Shown piece after piece: positions 8,573 to 18,297 of a stretch of 64,000 nt of DNA. The notes beneath the pieces were generated by a model. It saw nothing but the letters and a program-made list of their open reading frames with translations. It made no database searches and was not told the origin of the DNA. The stretch is from contig NZ_CP094975.1 of assembly GCF_023509015.1 (NCBI RefSeq), positions 2,303,501-2,367,500 of the forward strand, read 5' to 3'. The translations under genes and the position numbers were made by a program. Position 1 is the stretch's first letter; each line of letters starts with the position of its first letter. The DNA comes from Pseudomonas abieticivorans (lineage in GTDB: Bacteria; Pseudomonadota; Gammaproteobacteria; Pseudomonadales; Pseudomonadaceae).

Positions 8573-10354
8573 ATGTCCGTCGCTATTGTTTCCCAGGACC
8601 GCTGGCTGGATCTGAATGATCTGTTACGTGAACTGGTCAGCCAGGGGTTTATCACCCAGGATTCGGCCGAATACGCTCTGACCGCGCGCCGTACCACGCG
8701 CAACAGCCAATTGCACCCGCTGGAGTTCCTGGCCAGCCAGCAAATCGACGACCTGAGCCGGCCCGGCAAATCGTTGGACCTGGAAAACCTGACCCTGTGG
8801 CTGGCGCAGCAAGCCGGCCAGCCTTACTTGCGCATTGACCCGCTGAAGATCGACGTGGCGGCGCTCACCCCCGTCATGTCCTACGCCTTCGCCCAGCGTC
8901 ACCGGATCCTGGCGGTGGCTGCAGACCCCAAGTCCGTGACCATCGCCAGTGCCCAGCCCTACGTCAGCAATTGGGAAGCAGACCTGGCCCACGTGCTCAA
9001 GCTGCCAATCAAGCGGGTGGTCGCCAACCCGGCGGAAATCCAGCGCTTTACCGTGGAGTTCTACCGCCTGGCGCGCTCGGTCAGCGGCGCTAACGCCAGC
9101 GACCAGAAAGCCAGCAACCTGGGCAATTTCGAGCAACTACTGAACCTGGGCTCGGGCGATCAGGAGCCCGACGCCAACGACGCACACATCATCAATATCG
9201 TCGACTGGCTGTTCCAGTACGCCTTCCAGCAACGGGCCAGCGATATCCACATCGAGCCGCGCCGCGAACACGGCACCGTGCGTTTTCGCATCGACGGCGT
9301 GCTGCACAACGTCTACCAATTTCCGCCCCAGGTGACCATGGCCATCACCAGCCGCCTGAAGAGCCTGGGGCGCATGAACGTGGCCGAGAAGCGCAAACCA
9401 CAGGATGGCCGGGTCAAAACCAAGACCCCGGAGGGCGGCGAAGTGGAGTTGCGGCTGTCGACGCTGCCCACCGCCTTTGGCGAAAAAATGGTCATGCGCA
9501 TCTTCGACCCTGAAGTGCTGCTGAAAAACTTCGACCAACTGGGCTTCAGCCATGAAGACCTCAAGCGCTGGCTGGACATGACCCGCCAGCCCAACGGCAT
9601 CATCCTGGTGACCGGCCCCACCGGCTCAGGCAAGACCACCACGCTCTACACCACCCTGAAAAAACTGGCCACGCCACAAGTGAACCTGTGCACCATCGAA
9701 GACCCGATCGAGATGGTGGAGCCGGCGTTCAACCAGATGCAGGTGCAGCACAACATCGACCTGACCTTTGCCAGCGGCGTGCGCGCACTGATGCGCCAGG
9801 ACCCGGATATCATCATGATCGGCGAAATCCGCGACCTGGAAACCGCCGAGATGGCAATCCAGGCGGCGCTCACCGGGCACCTGGTGCTGTCGACCCTGCA
9901 CACCAACGACGCGCCCAGCGCGATCAGCCGGTTGTTGGAGCTGGGCGTGCCGCATTACCTGATCAAAGCCACGGTGCTGGGGGTGATGGCGCAACGCTTG
10001 GTGCGCACGCTATGCCCGCACTGCAAGGCCCCGCAACAGATCAGCGACGAAGACTGGCAGGAATTGACACGCCCCTGGCAGGCGCCGGTACCCCACGCCG
10101 TCAACCGTGCCATGGGCTGCCTGGAGTGCCGCGACACCGGCTTCCGTGGCCGTGCCGGGGTGTACGAGATCATGCTGATGTCCGACAACGTGAAGGCGCA
10201 TGTGCAGGCCGAAACCGACTTGTTGGCCCTCAAGCGCCAGGCGGTGAAGGAAGGCATGCGCAGCTTGCGCCTGTCAGGCGCGCAAAAGGTCGCCAGCGGC
10301 CTGACCACCTTGGAGGAGGTTTTGCGCGTTACCCCACGCAACGATCTGAAATAG
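8573..10354 (+). CDS. GspE/PulE/PilB-family secretion or pilus assembly ATPase (orphan)
   Basis: A 593-residue type II secretion/type IV pilus ATPase. It has an N-terminal N1/N2 regulatory region (about 1-150), then the ATPase core with RASDIHIEPRREHGTVRFRI (Asp box, about 218), Walker A GPTGSGKTTTLYTTL (about 350), Walker B DPDIIMIGEIRDLETAE and His box GHLVLSTLHTNDAPSA. The C-terminal zinc site CPHC...CLEC typical of GspE/PilB is present. Such ATPases power pseudopilin or pilin assembly at the inner membrane. No other gsp or pil gene is nearby, so it either works with components encoded elsewhere or has a separate job. ATG 8573 has AAGGAG at six bases; the earlier TTG at 8528 lies in the stem-loop. 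Confidence 0.9.
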   Translation: MSVAIVSQDRWLDLNDLLRELVSQGFITQDSAEYALTARRTTRNSQLHPLEFLASQQIDDLSRPGKSLDLENLTLWLAQQAGQPYLRIDPLKIDVAALTPVMSYAFAQRHRILAVAADPKSVTIASAQPYVSNWEADLAHVLKLPIKRVVANPAEIQRFTVEFYRLARSVSGANASDQKASNLGNFEQLLNLGSGDQEPDANDAHIINIVDWLFQYAFQQRASDIHIEPRREHGTVRFRIDGVLHNVYQFPPQVTMAITSRLKSLGRMNVAEKRKPQDGRVKTKTPEGGEVELRLSTLPTAFGEKMVMRIFDPEVLLKNFDQLGFSHEDLKRWLDMTRQPNGIILVTGPTGSGKTTTLYTTLKKLATPQVNLCTIEDPIEMVEPAFNQMQVQHNIDLTFASGVRALMRQDPDIIMIGEIRDLETAEMAIQAALTGHLVLSTLHTNDAPSAISRLLELGVPHYLIKATVLGVMAQRLVRTLCPHCKAPQQISDEDWQELTRPWQAPVPHAVNRAMGCLECRDTGFRGRAGVYEIMLMSDNVKAHVQAETDLLALKRQAVKEGMRSLRLSGAQKVASGLTTLEEVLRVTPRNDLK

Positions 10355-10429
10355 CTTTGCGCACTCACGGAACTCGCACGCAGGGTTTCGAATCCAAATA
10401 CCGAGATAACTCAGTCGGAGTCACCTGCC

Positions 10430-10753
10430 ATGCGCCTAAAAATTGCCGTTGTCACACTTGCCTTGCTGTCACTACCGGTCGGCTCTGCCATGGCCGATGG
10501 TTTTCTGCGTGATGTACTGTCGTCCGGTGCAACCACCGGTTCCACCTACCTGACCTTCAGGCACCACAAGCTGATCGTCGCGGCGCAAGACGACGCCGGC
10601 AGCTTCGTGGCCAGCGATGGCAGTATCCGTGGCCCGTATCTGGAAGCGGCGATGAACCAGGTTCGTGCGGACAACCCAGGCTTGAAAGCCAGTGACATGG
10701 ATTTGGCCAACGCTATCTTGATCAAAGGCTCCTCGGTCGCCGCCAACGAGTAA
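10430..10753 (+). CDS. DUF2388 secreted small protein
   Basis: A 107-residue protein with a clear signal peptide (KIAVVTLALLSLPVGSAMA, cleavage expected before DGFLRD). The mature part contains FLRDVLSSGATTGSTYLTF and DDAGSFVASDGSIRGPYLEA, which I recognise as the DUF2388 family common in pseudomonads. The predicted location is the periplasm. No function is known. It stands alone between the ATPase gene and the convergent gcvP, and ends at the strong hairpin 10771-10806. Confidence 0.82.
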   Translation: MRLKIAVVTLALLSLPVGSAMADGFLRDVLSSGATTGSTYLTFRHHKLIVAAQDDAGSFVASDGSIRGPYLEAAMNQVRADNPGLKASDMDLANAILIKGSSVAANE

Positions 10754-10770
10754 GTCGCCATTACCCTCCG

Positions 10771-10806
10771 GGCGCATTACCCGCCGCGCCCGGCGGGTAA
10801 TGCGCC
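10771..10806. terminator. Bidirectional hairpin between the DUF2388 gene and gcvP
   Basis: GGCGCATTACCCGCCG (10771-10786) and its perfect complement (10791-10806) enclose a four-base loop. It sits 17 bases after the DUF2388 stop and two bases after the gcvP stop on the other strand. Neither side has a long T run, so termination strength is uncertain, but position and symmetry fit a shared terminator. Confidence 0.65.
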
Positions 10807-10808
10807 GG

Positions 10809-13682
10809 TCAGCGGTAATCGTCTACCGGCACGCACGCGCAATACAAATTGCGATCGCCATACACATTGTCCACCCGGTTTACCGCAGGCCAATACTTGT
10901 GCGCACGGGTGTGCGCGGTGGGCGTGATGGCCTGGGCAATGCTGTAAGTACGTTCCCACACCCCGGTGATATCGGCCAAGGTATGCGGCGCCCCCTTGAG
11001 CGGGTTGTCCTCGGCCGGCCAATTGCCGTTCTGCACCTGGGCGATTTCTGCACGAATGCTCAGCATGGCTTCGACAAATCGATCGAGTTCTGCCTTGGAC
11101 TCGCTCTCGGTTGGCTCGACCATCAAGGTGCCGGGCACTGGGAACGACATGGTCGGGGCATGGAAGCCGTAATCCATCAGGCGCTTGGCCACGTCTTCCT
11201 CGGTAATACCCGTCAGCGCTTTCAAAGGTCTCAGGTCCAGAATGCATTCATGGGCCACCCGGCCGTTGCGGCCGCTGTAAAGCACCGGGAAGGCGCCCGC
11301 CAGTTGTTGCGCCAGGTAGTTTGCCGAGAGGATCGCCACCTCGCTGGCATCGGCCAGTTGCGGGCCCATCATGGCGATGTACATCCAACTGATCGGTAAA
11401 ATACTGGCACTGCCCCAAGGCGCGGCACTGACGGCACCGTTGCCGGCTTGCGGGCCGTCGATGGGGATGACCGGGTGATTGGCGACAAAGGGCGCCAGGT
11501 GCGCACGCACGCCGATCGGCCCCATGCCCGGGCCGCCGCCACCATGCGGGATGCAAAAGGTTTTGTGCAGGTTCATGTGCGACACGTCGGCGCCGATATC
11601 GGCCGGCCGTGCCAGGCCCACCTGCGCGTTCAGGTTTGCTCCGTCCATGTAGACCTGCCCGCCCTGGCTGTGGATAACTTCACATATCTCGCTGATGCCC
11701 TCCTCGTACACGCCATGGGTGGAGGGGTAGGTGGCCATCAGGCACGACAGGTGCGTACCCGCCTCATGTGCCTTGCTTTTCAGGTCGTCCAGGTCGACGT
11801 TGCCCGCCTCGTCACACTCCACGATCACCACGCGCATGCCGGCCATTTGCGCCGATGCCGGGTTGGTACCGTGGGCCGATGACGGAATCAGGCAGATGTC
11901 GCGCCCCCCCTGCTGGCGGCTCTCGTGGTATTTGCGTATGGCCAAGAGGCCTGCGTACTCGCCTTGGGCACCCGAGTTGGGCTGCATGCAAATGGCATCG
12001 AAGCCGGTTATCGCGCAGAGCCAGCGCTCAAGCTCATCGATCATCGCCTTGTAGCCTTGGGCCTGCTCGATGGGGGCAAAGGGGTGCAATGCGGCGAAAC
12101 CTGGCCAGGTGATGGGGATCATCTCGCTGGTAGCGTTGAGCTTCATGGTGCAGGAGCCCAGTGGGATCATCGACTGGTTGAGGGCCAGGTCCTTGTTTTC
12201 CAGCTGCTTGAGGTAACGCAGCATTTCGGTTTCGCTGTGGTGCAGGTTGAACACCGGGTGGCTGAGGAACGCCGAGGTTCGGCTCAGCCCCTCAGGTAAT
12301 CCGTCGGCCAACTCTTGGGAATCCAGGGTCGCGACTTCCAGGCCGTGGTCGGCCCCCAGGAACACCGCGAACAGTTGCTCTACGGTGGCCTCGTCACAGG
12401 TCTCGTCCAGGCTGACTGCCAACTGCCCGCGCCCCAGGATGCGCAGGTTGATGCGCGCGGCCTTGGCGCTCTCGATGATGGCAGTCTGGCTGCCGCCGAC
12501 TTCCAGGGTCAGCGTGTCGAAGAAGTGCCGGTTGAGCCGCTTCAGGCCGTTGCGCTCCAGGCCCGCGGCCAGGATGACCGTTAGCCGGTGCACCCGCTGG
12601 GCAATGCGCTTGAGGCCTTGGGGGCCGTGGTACACCGCATAGAAACTGGCGATGTTGGCCAACAGCACCTGGGCGGTGCAGATGTTCGAATTGGCCTTCT
12701 CGCGGCGGATATGTTGCTCGCGGGTTTGCAGGGCCATGCGCAGGGCGACACCGCCGCGAGCGTCTTTGGACACACCGATGATTCGCCCGGGGATAGCCCG
12801 CTTGAACGCTTCGCGGCTGGCAAAATACGCCGCATGTGGCCCGCCGTAGCCCATGGGCACGCCAAAGCGCTGGGACGAACCGAACACCACGTCGGCGCCC
12901 AGTTCACCGGGCGGGGTCAGCAATACCAGGCTCAGCAGGTCGGCGGCCACGCACGCCAACGCCTGCTGCCCGTGCAGCGCCTCGATCAACGGCCGCAGGT
13001 CGTGGATCTCGCCGTGGGTGTCGGGGTATTGCAGCAAAGCCCCGAACACCTTGTAATGACCCAGGTTGGCCAGCGTATCGACCACCAACTCGATGCCAAA
13101 GCCTTCGGCGCGGGTTTGCAGCACCGACAGGGTTTGCGGGTGGCAATGCTGGTCGACGAAAAACAGGTTGCTGTTGGACTTGGCCACGCGTCGGGCCAAC
13201 GCCATGGCTTCGGCCGCCGCGGTGGCTTCATCCAACAGGGAGGCATTGGCCAGCTCAAGGCCAGTCAGGTCGATGGTCATCTGCTGGAAATTAAGCAAGG
13301 CTTCCAGGCGACCTTGGGCAATCTCGGGTTGGTAGGGTGTGTAGGCGGTGTACCAGCCAGGGTTTTCCAGCACGTTGCGCAGGATGACCGCAGGGGTCAA
13401 GGTGCCGTGGTAGCCCATGCCGATCAGGCTGTTCCATACCTCGTTCTGCTCGGCATAAGCGCGTAGCTTGGCCAGCGCAGCCTGTTCGTCCAGGGCCGAG
13501 GGCAAGTCCAGGGCTCGGTTGAAGCGGATGGCCGGGGGGACGGTTTGCTCGATCAGCTCGACCCGGCTTTCAAGGCCCAGGGTCTGGAGCATGGCGCGTT
13601 GTTCAGCCGCATCGGGGCCGAGGTGGCGCCTGAGGAAAGCTTGGGCGTCTTGCAGCTGGCTCAGGGATGGCGACTGGGACAT
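10809..13682 (-). CDS. gcvP: Glycine dehydrogenase (decarboxylating), P protein of glycine cleavage
   Basis: The PLP-dependent P protein decarboxylates glycine and passes the aminomethyl group to lipoylated GcvH. The single 957-residue chain has the two homologous halves joined as usual in proteobacteria: the N-terminal half with [20 protein letters not shown] near 138-157, and the C-terminal catalytic half with [16 protein letters not shown] near 500 and the PLP-lysine motif [18 protein letters not shown] near 710. The conserved [10 protein letters not shown] precedes it. It is the last gene of gcvT-gcvH-gcvP, 89 bases after gcvH. Many pseudomonads have a second gcvP copy in another operon. 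Confidence 0.97.
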   Translation of the reverse strand: MSQSPSLSQLQDAQAFLRRHLGPDAAEQRAMLQTLGLESRVELIEQTVPPAIRFNRALDLPSALDEQAALAKLRAYAEQNEVWNSLIGMGYHGTLTPAVILRNVLENPGWYTAYTPYQPEIAQGRLEALLNFQQMTIDLTGLELANASLLDEATAAAEAMALARRVAKSNSNLFFVDQHCHPQTLSVLQTRAEGFGIELVVDTLANLGHYKVFGALLQYPDTHGEIHDLRPLIEALHGQQALACVAADLLSLVLLTPPGELGADVVFGSSQRFGVPMGYGGPHAAYFASREAFKRAIPGRIIGVSKDARGGVALRMALQTREQHIRREKANSNICTAQVLLANIASFYAVYHGPQGLKRIAQRVHRLTVILAAGLERNGLKRLNRHFFDTLTLEVGGSQTAIIESAKAARINLRILGRGQLAVSLDETCDEATVEQLFAVFLGADHGLEVATLDSQELADGLPEGLSRTSAFLSHPVFNLHHSETEMLRYLKQLENKDLALNQSMIPLGSCTMKLNATSEMIPITWPGFAALHPFAPIEQAQGYKAMIDELERWLCAITGFDAICMQPNSGAQGEYAGLLAIRKYHESRQQGGRDICLIPSSAHGTNPASAQMAGMRVVIVECDEAGNVDLDDLKSKAHEAGTHLSCLMATYPSTHGVYEEGISEICEVIHSQGGQVYMDGANLNAQVGLARPADIGADVSHMNLHKTFCIPHGGGGPGMGPIGVRAHLAPFVANHPVIPIDGPQAGNGAVSAAPWGSASILPISWMYIAMMGPQLADASEVAILSANYLAQQLAGAFPVLYSGRNGRVAHECILDLRPLKALTGITEEDVAKRLMDYGFHAPTMSFPVPGTLMVEPTESESKAELDRFVEAMLSIRAEIAQVQNGNWPAEDNPLKGAPHTLADITGVWERTYSIAQAITPTAHTRAHKYWPAVNRVDNVYGDRNLYCACVPVDDYR

Positions 13683-13771
13683 AGCGGCTCTCTCTTGTAA
13701 GACCTAAGACCGGGCCCCAACAAGTCAGGGCTAGTAGAGTCTAGAAAGAGATTGCCGCCTGCGCCCGGAAG

Positions 13772-14158
13772 TTATTCGCCGATGGCGGCCTTGTAACCGG
13801 CGGCGTCCAACAGTTTGTCGAGGTCCGCGTCGGCATTGCTTGGTTGGAGCTTGAAGATCCAGGCGCTGTAGGGCTCGCTGTTGAGCGATTCCGGAGCATC
13901 ACCCAGGTCTTCGTTGACCGCGATCACTTCACCGGCAACCGGGGAGTAGATGTCGGAGGCGGCCTTGACGGACTCGACCACCCCCGCCGTGTCACCGGCG
14001 GCAAACACCTTGCCCACTTCGGCCAGCTCGACGAATACCACGTCGCCCAAGGCTTCCTGCGCGTGGTCGGAAATGCCCACGGTAACCGTGCCATCGGCTT
14101 CCAGGCGGGCCCACTCGTGGCTTTCCGCGAATCGCAGGTCAGCAGGGATATCGCTCAT
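13772..14158 (-). CDS. gcvH: Glycine cleavage system H protein
   Basis: The lipoyl carrier that shuttles the aminomethyl group between GcvP, GcvT and lipoamide dehydrogenase. The 128-residue protein has the lipoyl attachment motif [15 protein letters not shown] with Lys65 as the acceptor, and the family opening [15 protein letters not shown] chose ATG 14158 ([10 protein letters not shown]), preceded by GAGGACA; the open frame extends 34 codons upstream but this part overlaps the spacer after gcvT and has no family similarity. Middle gene of the operon. Confidence 0.97.
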   Translation of the reverse strand: MSDIPADLRFAESHEWARLEADGTVTVGISDHAQEALGDVVFVELAEVGKVFAAGDTAGVVESVKAASDIYSPVAGEVIAVNEDLGDAPESLNSEPYSAWIFKLQPSNADADLDKLLDAAGYKAAIGE

Positions 14159-14199
14159 TTTCTTGTCCTCAACAGGGTCAGCGGTAGGCCGCAAAATTA

Positions 14200-15282
14200 T
14201 CAGATCAGGGTTTTGCCGTGGCGCACGAACGTCGGCTGTACCACCCGTACCGGGTACCACTTGCCGCGGATTTCTACCTCGGCCCGGTCGGCCGTGGCCA
14301 TCGGCACGCGCGCCAGCGCAATGGATTTGCTCAGCGTAGGAGAGAAACTACCACTGGTGATCTCACCTTCGCCAATTTCCGCGATGCGTACCACCTGATG
14401 GGCGCGCAAAACACCGCGTTCCTCCAGCACCAGGCCGACCAGTTTCGAGCCGATGCCATGGGTGCGCTCGGCTTCCAGCGCCTCGCGGCCGACGAATTCA
14501 CGCCCGGCCGGCTCCCAGGCGATGCTCCAGGCCAGGTTCGAGGTGAGGGGCGAGTGCCGCTCATCGATATCCTGGCCGTACAGGTTCATGCCGGCTTCCA
14601 GGCGCAGGGTGTCGCGCGCGCCCAAGCCAATCGGCGAGATGCCAGCGCCCACCAGGTCGTTGAAAAAGGTCAGGGCGTCAGCCGCCGGCAGGATGATTTC
14701 CAGGCCGTCTTCACCGGTATAGCCGGTGCGGGCGATAAACCACTCGCCGTCGGCCTGGCCTTCGAAGGGTTTGAGCAGGTGGATCAGGGTGGCGCGGTTC
14801 TGAGTGACCAGCTCGCTGATCTTCTGCCGCGCCTGCGGCCCCTGGATGGCCAGCATCGCCAGTTCCGGGTGCTCTTGCAGGCTGACTTCGAAGCCCTCGG
14901 CGTGGCTGCGCAGCCAGGCCATGTCCTTGTCGCGGGTGGCGGCATTGGCGACCAGGCGGTAACCCGCCTCGGTGCGGTAGACGATCATGTCGTCGACGAT
15001 GCCGCCATGAGCGTTGAGCATGGCACTGTACAAGGCCGTTCCCGGACCTTGCAGACGATCGACATCATTGGCCAGCAGGTGCCGCAGAAACGGCTGGGCC
15101 TGAAAGCCTGTGACATCAATGATGGTCATGTGCGAAACATCGAAGACACCGCAGTCACGTCGCACCTGGTGGTGTTCCTCAACCTGCGATCCATAATGCA
15201 GGGGCATGTCCCAACCGCCAAAATCGACCAGCTTCGCGCCAAGCGCGAGGTGCAGGTCATACAAAGGCGTACGCTGTCCCAT
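14200..15282 (-). CDS. gcvT: Aminomethyltransferase, T protein of glycine cleavage
   Basis: Transfers the methylene group from aminomethyl-lipoyl GcvH to tetrahydrofolate, releasing ammonia. The 360-residue protein begins [20 protein letters not shown] and shows [19 protein letters not shown] near 22-40, CGVFDVSHM near 46, the folate-site Asp region near 97, and [18 protein letters not shown] near 240. ATG 15282 has the strong site GGAAGGAG seven bases upstream. First gene of gcvT-gcvH-gcvP. The 171-base region before it, after the iron permease, holds no recognisable glycine riboswitch. Confidence 0.97.
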   Translation of the reverse strand: MGQRTPLYDLHLALGAKLVDFGGWDMPLHYGSQVEEHHQVRRDCGVFDVSHMTIIDVTGFQAQPFLRHLLANDVDRLQGPGTALYSAMLNAHGGIVDDMIVYRTEAGYRLVANAATRDKDMAWLRSHAEGFEVSLQEHPELAMLAIQGPQARQKISELVTQNRATLIHLLKPFEGQADGEWFIARTGYTGEDGLEIILPAADALTFFNDLVGAGISPIGLGARDTLRLEAGMNLYGQDIDERHSPLTSNLAWSIAWEPAGREFVGREALEAERTHGIGSKLVGLVLEERGVLRAHQVVRIAEIGEGEITSGSFSPTLSKSIALARVPMATADRAEVEIRGKWYPVRVVQPTFVRHGKTLI

Positions 15283-15453
15283 GGGTTTCTCCTTCCGGGC
15301 GTGGCGAAGGCGCGCAAAATTGCGACTGCTGCTTAGAGCCTCTGAAACCGGGCCTTTCAGGCTTGTGCAGTGACCTGGCCGGGGTGGCCGTGCGCGCCGA
15401 ATGCCGCGCATTGTAGCTGCAAGGGCAGCCCCTGACACCTAAAGGCTGACCGA

Positions 15454-17079
15454 TTACGAAGTTTGACCGATCTGCCGTGCCGAACGTCGAATCAAACCGA
15501 TGACCGGCAACAACCCCACCAGCACCAGCGTCAGGGCCGGCAACGAGGCGCGCGCCCACTCCCCTTCGCTGGTCATTTCAAACACCCTGACTGCCAGCGT
15601 GTCCCAGCCGAACGGGCGCATCAACAAGGTGGCCGGCATCTCCTTGAGCACATCGACGAACACCAGCAGTGCCGCGCTCAACGCCCCTGGCACCAACAGC
15701 GGCGCATACACCTTGAGGAACAACCGTGGCCCGCCTACGCCCAGGCTGCGCGCGGCTTCTGGCAGCGACGGGCGAATACGCGCCAGGCTGCTTTCCAGCG
15801 GCCCATAAGCCACGGCGATGAAGCGTACCAGGTAGGCCAACAGCAACGCGCAGAGGCTGCCCAGCAGCAACGGTTTACCCGCACCGCCCAACCACGCCGA
15901 CACGGGGATGACCAGTTCGCGGTCCAGGTAGCTGAAGGCAAGCATGATCGACACCGCCAGCACCGAGCCTGGCAGCGCGTAGCCCAGGTTCGCCAGGCTG
16001 ACCCCTGCGCGTATGGCCGGCGTGGGGGCCTGCCGGCGGGCGAACGCCAGCAGCAGTGCCACGCTGACGGTAATCAGCGCCGCCAATGCGCCAAGGTAAA
16101 GTGAATGCAGGATCAAGCCGCTGTAGCGTTCGTCCAAGTCAAACCGCCCGCGCTGCCAACACCACGCCACCAGTTGCACGACGGGTATGACGAAGGCACA
16201 GGCGAACACCAACCCACACCAGGTGCTGGCCGCCAGGGCCTTGACGCCCTTGAGCGGGTACAGCGCCTTGCCTCGCGGCTTTTCGCTGGCGGCGAGCTGG
16301 GCCCCGCGTGCCCGGCGTTCGCCATACAGCACCAGCATCACCGCCACCAGCAGCAAGCTGGCCAGTTGGGCGGCGCTGGACAGGCTGAAGAAGCCATACC
16401 AGGTCTTGTAGATCGCCGTGGTGAAGGTGTCGTAGTTGAACACCGCCACCGCGCCAAAATCGGCCAGGGTCTCCATCAGTGCCAATGCCACGCCGGCGCC
16501 GATGGCCGGACGCGCCATGGGCAGTGCGACGCGCCAGAACGCCTGCAGCGGTGATTGCCCCAGTACTCGCGCAGCTTCCATCAGACCTTTACCCTGGGCC
16601 AGGAACGCCGTGCGGGCCAGCAAGTACACGTAGGGGTAGAACACCAGCACCAATACCAGGATCACGCCGCCGGTGGAGCGCACCCGCGGCAGCCGCAGGC
16701 CGCTGCCGAAAATCTCGCGCAGCAACGTCTGCACCGGCCCGGCGAAATCCAGCAGCCCGACAAACACAAACGCCAGCACGTACGCAGGGATGGCGAAAGG
16801 CAGCATCAAGGCCCAGTCCAGCCAACGCCGGCCAGGAAACTCGCACAGGCTGGTCAGCCAGGCCAGGCTTACGCCCAGCAGCGTGACACCGATGCCTACG
16901 CCGACGATCAAGGTCAGGGTGTTGCCCAGCAGGCGAGTCATTTGGGTGTCCCACAGATGCGCCCAGATCTGCTGGTCGACATGTTGCCAAGACAACGCCA
17001 GGACGCTGAGGGGCAGCAGAACCAACGCCGCGATGGCGAACACCAGCGGGTACCAGCGGCGTTGGGTCACGTATTTCAA
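15454..17079 (-). CDS. Iron(III) ABC transporter permease (FbpB/AfuB-type, fused two-domain)
   Basis: A 541-residue membrane protein with about twelve hydrophobic segments, made of two homologous BPD-transporter halves. Each half has the EAA-type cytoplasmic loop that contacts the ATPase: EAARVLGQSPLQAFWRVALP near 190-210 and EAARSLGVGGPRLFLKVYAP near 460. This fused layout is that of FbpB/SfuB ferric iron permeases. It follows the binding-protein gene at 17194-18195 on the same strand, with a REP in between. No ATPase gene (fbpC) is present here. Confidence 0.88.
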   Translation of the reverse strand: MKYVTQRRWYPLVFAIAALVLLPLSVLALSWQHVDQQIWAHLWDTQMTRLLGNTLTLIVGVGIGVTLLGVSLAWLTSLCEFPGRRWLDWALMLPFAIPAYVLAFVFVGLLDFAGPVQTLLREIFGSGLRLPRVRSTGGVILVLVLVFYPYVYLLARTAFLAQGKGLMEAARVLGQSPLQAFWRVALPMARPAIGAGVALALMETLADFGAVAVFNYDTFTTAIYKTWYGFFSLSSAAQLASLLLVAVMLVLYGERRARGAQLAASEKPRGKALYPLKGVKALAASTWCGLVFACAFVIPVVQLVAWCWQRGRFDLDERYSGLILHSLYLGALAALITVSVALLLAFARRQAPTPAIRAGVSLANLGYALPGSVLAVSIMLAFSYLDRELVIPVSAWLGGAGKPLLLGSLCALLLAYLVRFIAVAYGPLESSLARIRPSLPEAARSLGVGGPRLFLKVYAPLLVPGALSAALLVFVDVLKEMPATLLMRPFGWDTLAVRVFEMTSEGEWARASLPALTLVLVGLLPVIGLIRRSARQIGQTS

Positions 17080-17090
17080 TCACACATTCC

Positions 17091-17178
17091 TGTAGGCGCG
17101 GATTTATCCGCCAAGCACACAACGCGGTGTGCCAGGTGGGACGGCGGTGGCCGGTTCGCGGCTAAATCCGCTCCTGCG
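17091..17178. repeat. REP doublet inside the iron transporter operon
   Basis: A forward unit TGTAGGCGCGGATTTATCCG (17091-17110) faces an inverted unit TTCGCGGCTAAATCCGCTCC (17155-17174). It fills the gap between the binding-protein and permease genes, a place where such hairpins can stabilise the upstream mRNA and lower expression of the downstream gene. Same family as the other GGATTTATCC repeats in the window. Confidence 0.8.
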
Positions 17179-17193
17179 CAGTGACGCGCAGTT

Positions 17194-18195
17194 TCAATTC
17201 CAGCCGGCGCGGTCCATCAGGCGGATGGCTTCGGCCTGGCGCTTACCGGCCACTTCAACCGGCAAGGCGTCGGGCTTGAACGTGCCCCAGCTGGCCACTT
17301 CGGCCGACGGCGACACACTTGGGTTGGCCGGGAATTCCTGGTTGATGTCGGCAAACAGCTTTTGCGCCTGGGCACCGGTCATCCACTCCACCAATGCCTT
17401 GGCCGCCTGCGGGTGCGGAGCATGGCGCGTCAGGCCGATGCCCGACAGGTTCACGTGCACGCCACGGTCGGCCTGGTTGGGCCAGAACAGCTTCACGGCC
17501 AGGGCCGGGTCCTGCTTGTGCAGCCGGCCGTAGTAGTAAGTGTTGACGATACCTACGTCGCACTGCCCGGCGTTGATTGCCTGGATGACCGCGATGTCAT
17601 CGGAGAAAACGTCGGTGGACAGGTTGTTGACCCAGCCCTTGAGGATGTTTTCCGTCTGCTCGGCGCCGTGGGTTTCGATCAGGGTGGCGGTCAGCGACTG
17701 GTTGTAGACTTTTTTCCCCGTGCGCAGGCACAACCGGCCCTCCCATTCCTTGTCGGCCAGGGCTTCGTAGGTAGAGAGCTGCTCGGGTTTTACCCGGCTG
17801 GTGGAGTACACAATGGTGCGCGCGCGCAAGCTCAGGCCGGTCCACTCATGGGTGGAGGAGCGGTATTGCGCGGGGATGTTGGCGTCGATCACCTTGGACT
17901 GGATGGGCTGCAGGATGCCCATCTTCTCGGCCTGCCACAGGTTGCCGGCGTCGACGGTGAGCAGCAGGTCGGCCGTGGCGTTCTCGCCTTCGGCCTTGAT
18001 GCGCTGCATCAGCGGCGCTTCCTTGTCGGTGATGAACTTGATCTTCACCCCGGTTTGCGCGGTGTAGGCGTCGAATACCGGCTTGATCAACTCATCGATG
18101 CGCGAGGAGTACACCACCACTTCATCGGCAGCCTTCACGTCGGTGGCGAACAGCGCCAGTGCCAAGGCGGTTAACAGACGCTTGCGTGCCGACAT
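17194..18195 (-). CDS. Iron(III) ABC transporter substrate-binding protein (FbpA/FutA-type)
   Basis: A 333-residue periplasmic binding protein with signal peptide ([19 protein letters not shown], cleavage near ADEVVVYSS). The family hallmarks are present: [20 protein letters not shown] at the mature N-terminus and the tyrosine run NTYYYGRLH near residue 228, which supplies the iron-binding Tyr pair in FbpA-type ferric-binding proteins. ATG 18195 has GAGGG seven bases upstream; an in-frame ATG seven codons earlier lacks one. It is the first gene of a two-gene iron uptake unit with the permease. A Fur box was not clearly seen. Confidence 0.9.
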   Translation of the reverse strand: MSARKRLLTALALALFATDVKAADEVVVYSSRIDELIKPVFDAYTAQTGVKIKFITDKEAPLMQRIKAEGENATADLLLTVDAGNLWQAEKMGILQPIQSKVIDANIPAQYRSSTHEWTGLSLRARTIVYSTSRVKPEQLSTYEALADKEWEGRLCLRTGKKVYNQSLTATLIETHGAEQTENILKGWVNNLSTDVFSDDIAVIQAINAGQCDVGIVNTYYYGRLHKQDPALAVKLFWPNQADRGVHVNLSGIGLTRHAPHPQAAKALVEWMTGAQAQKLFADINQEFPANPSVSPSAEVASWGTFKPDALPVEVAGKRQAEAIRLMDRAGWN

Positions 18196-18297
18196 GTGCA
18201 GACCCTCGATATCCAATTAAGGGCGAAATGGTAGAGAATCGCATTTCGCTGCTCAACCGAAGTCGAAAGTCAGTAGTTACCGGATGTTGCAACAGCT

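Noticed and set aside
15283-15453. Possible glycine riboswitch before gcvT
   Set aside because: I looked for the conserved glycine aptamer core and paired elements on the minus strand and did not find them. A covariance search (RF00504) would settle it.
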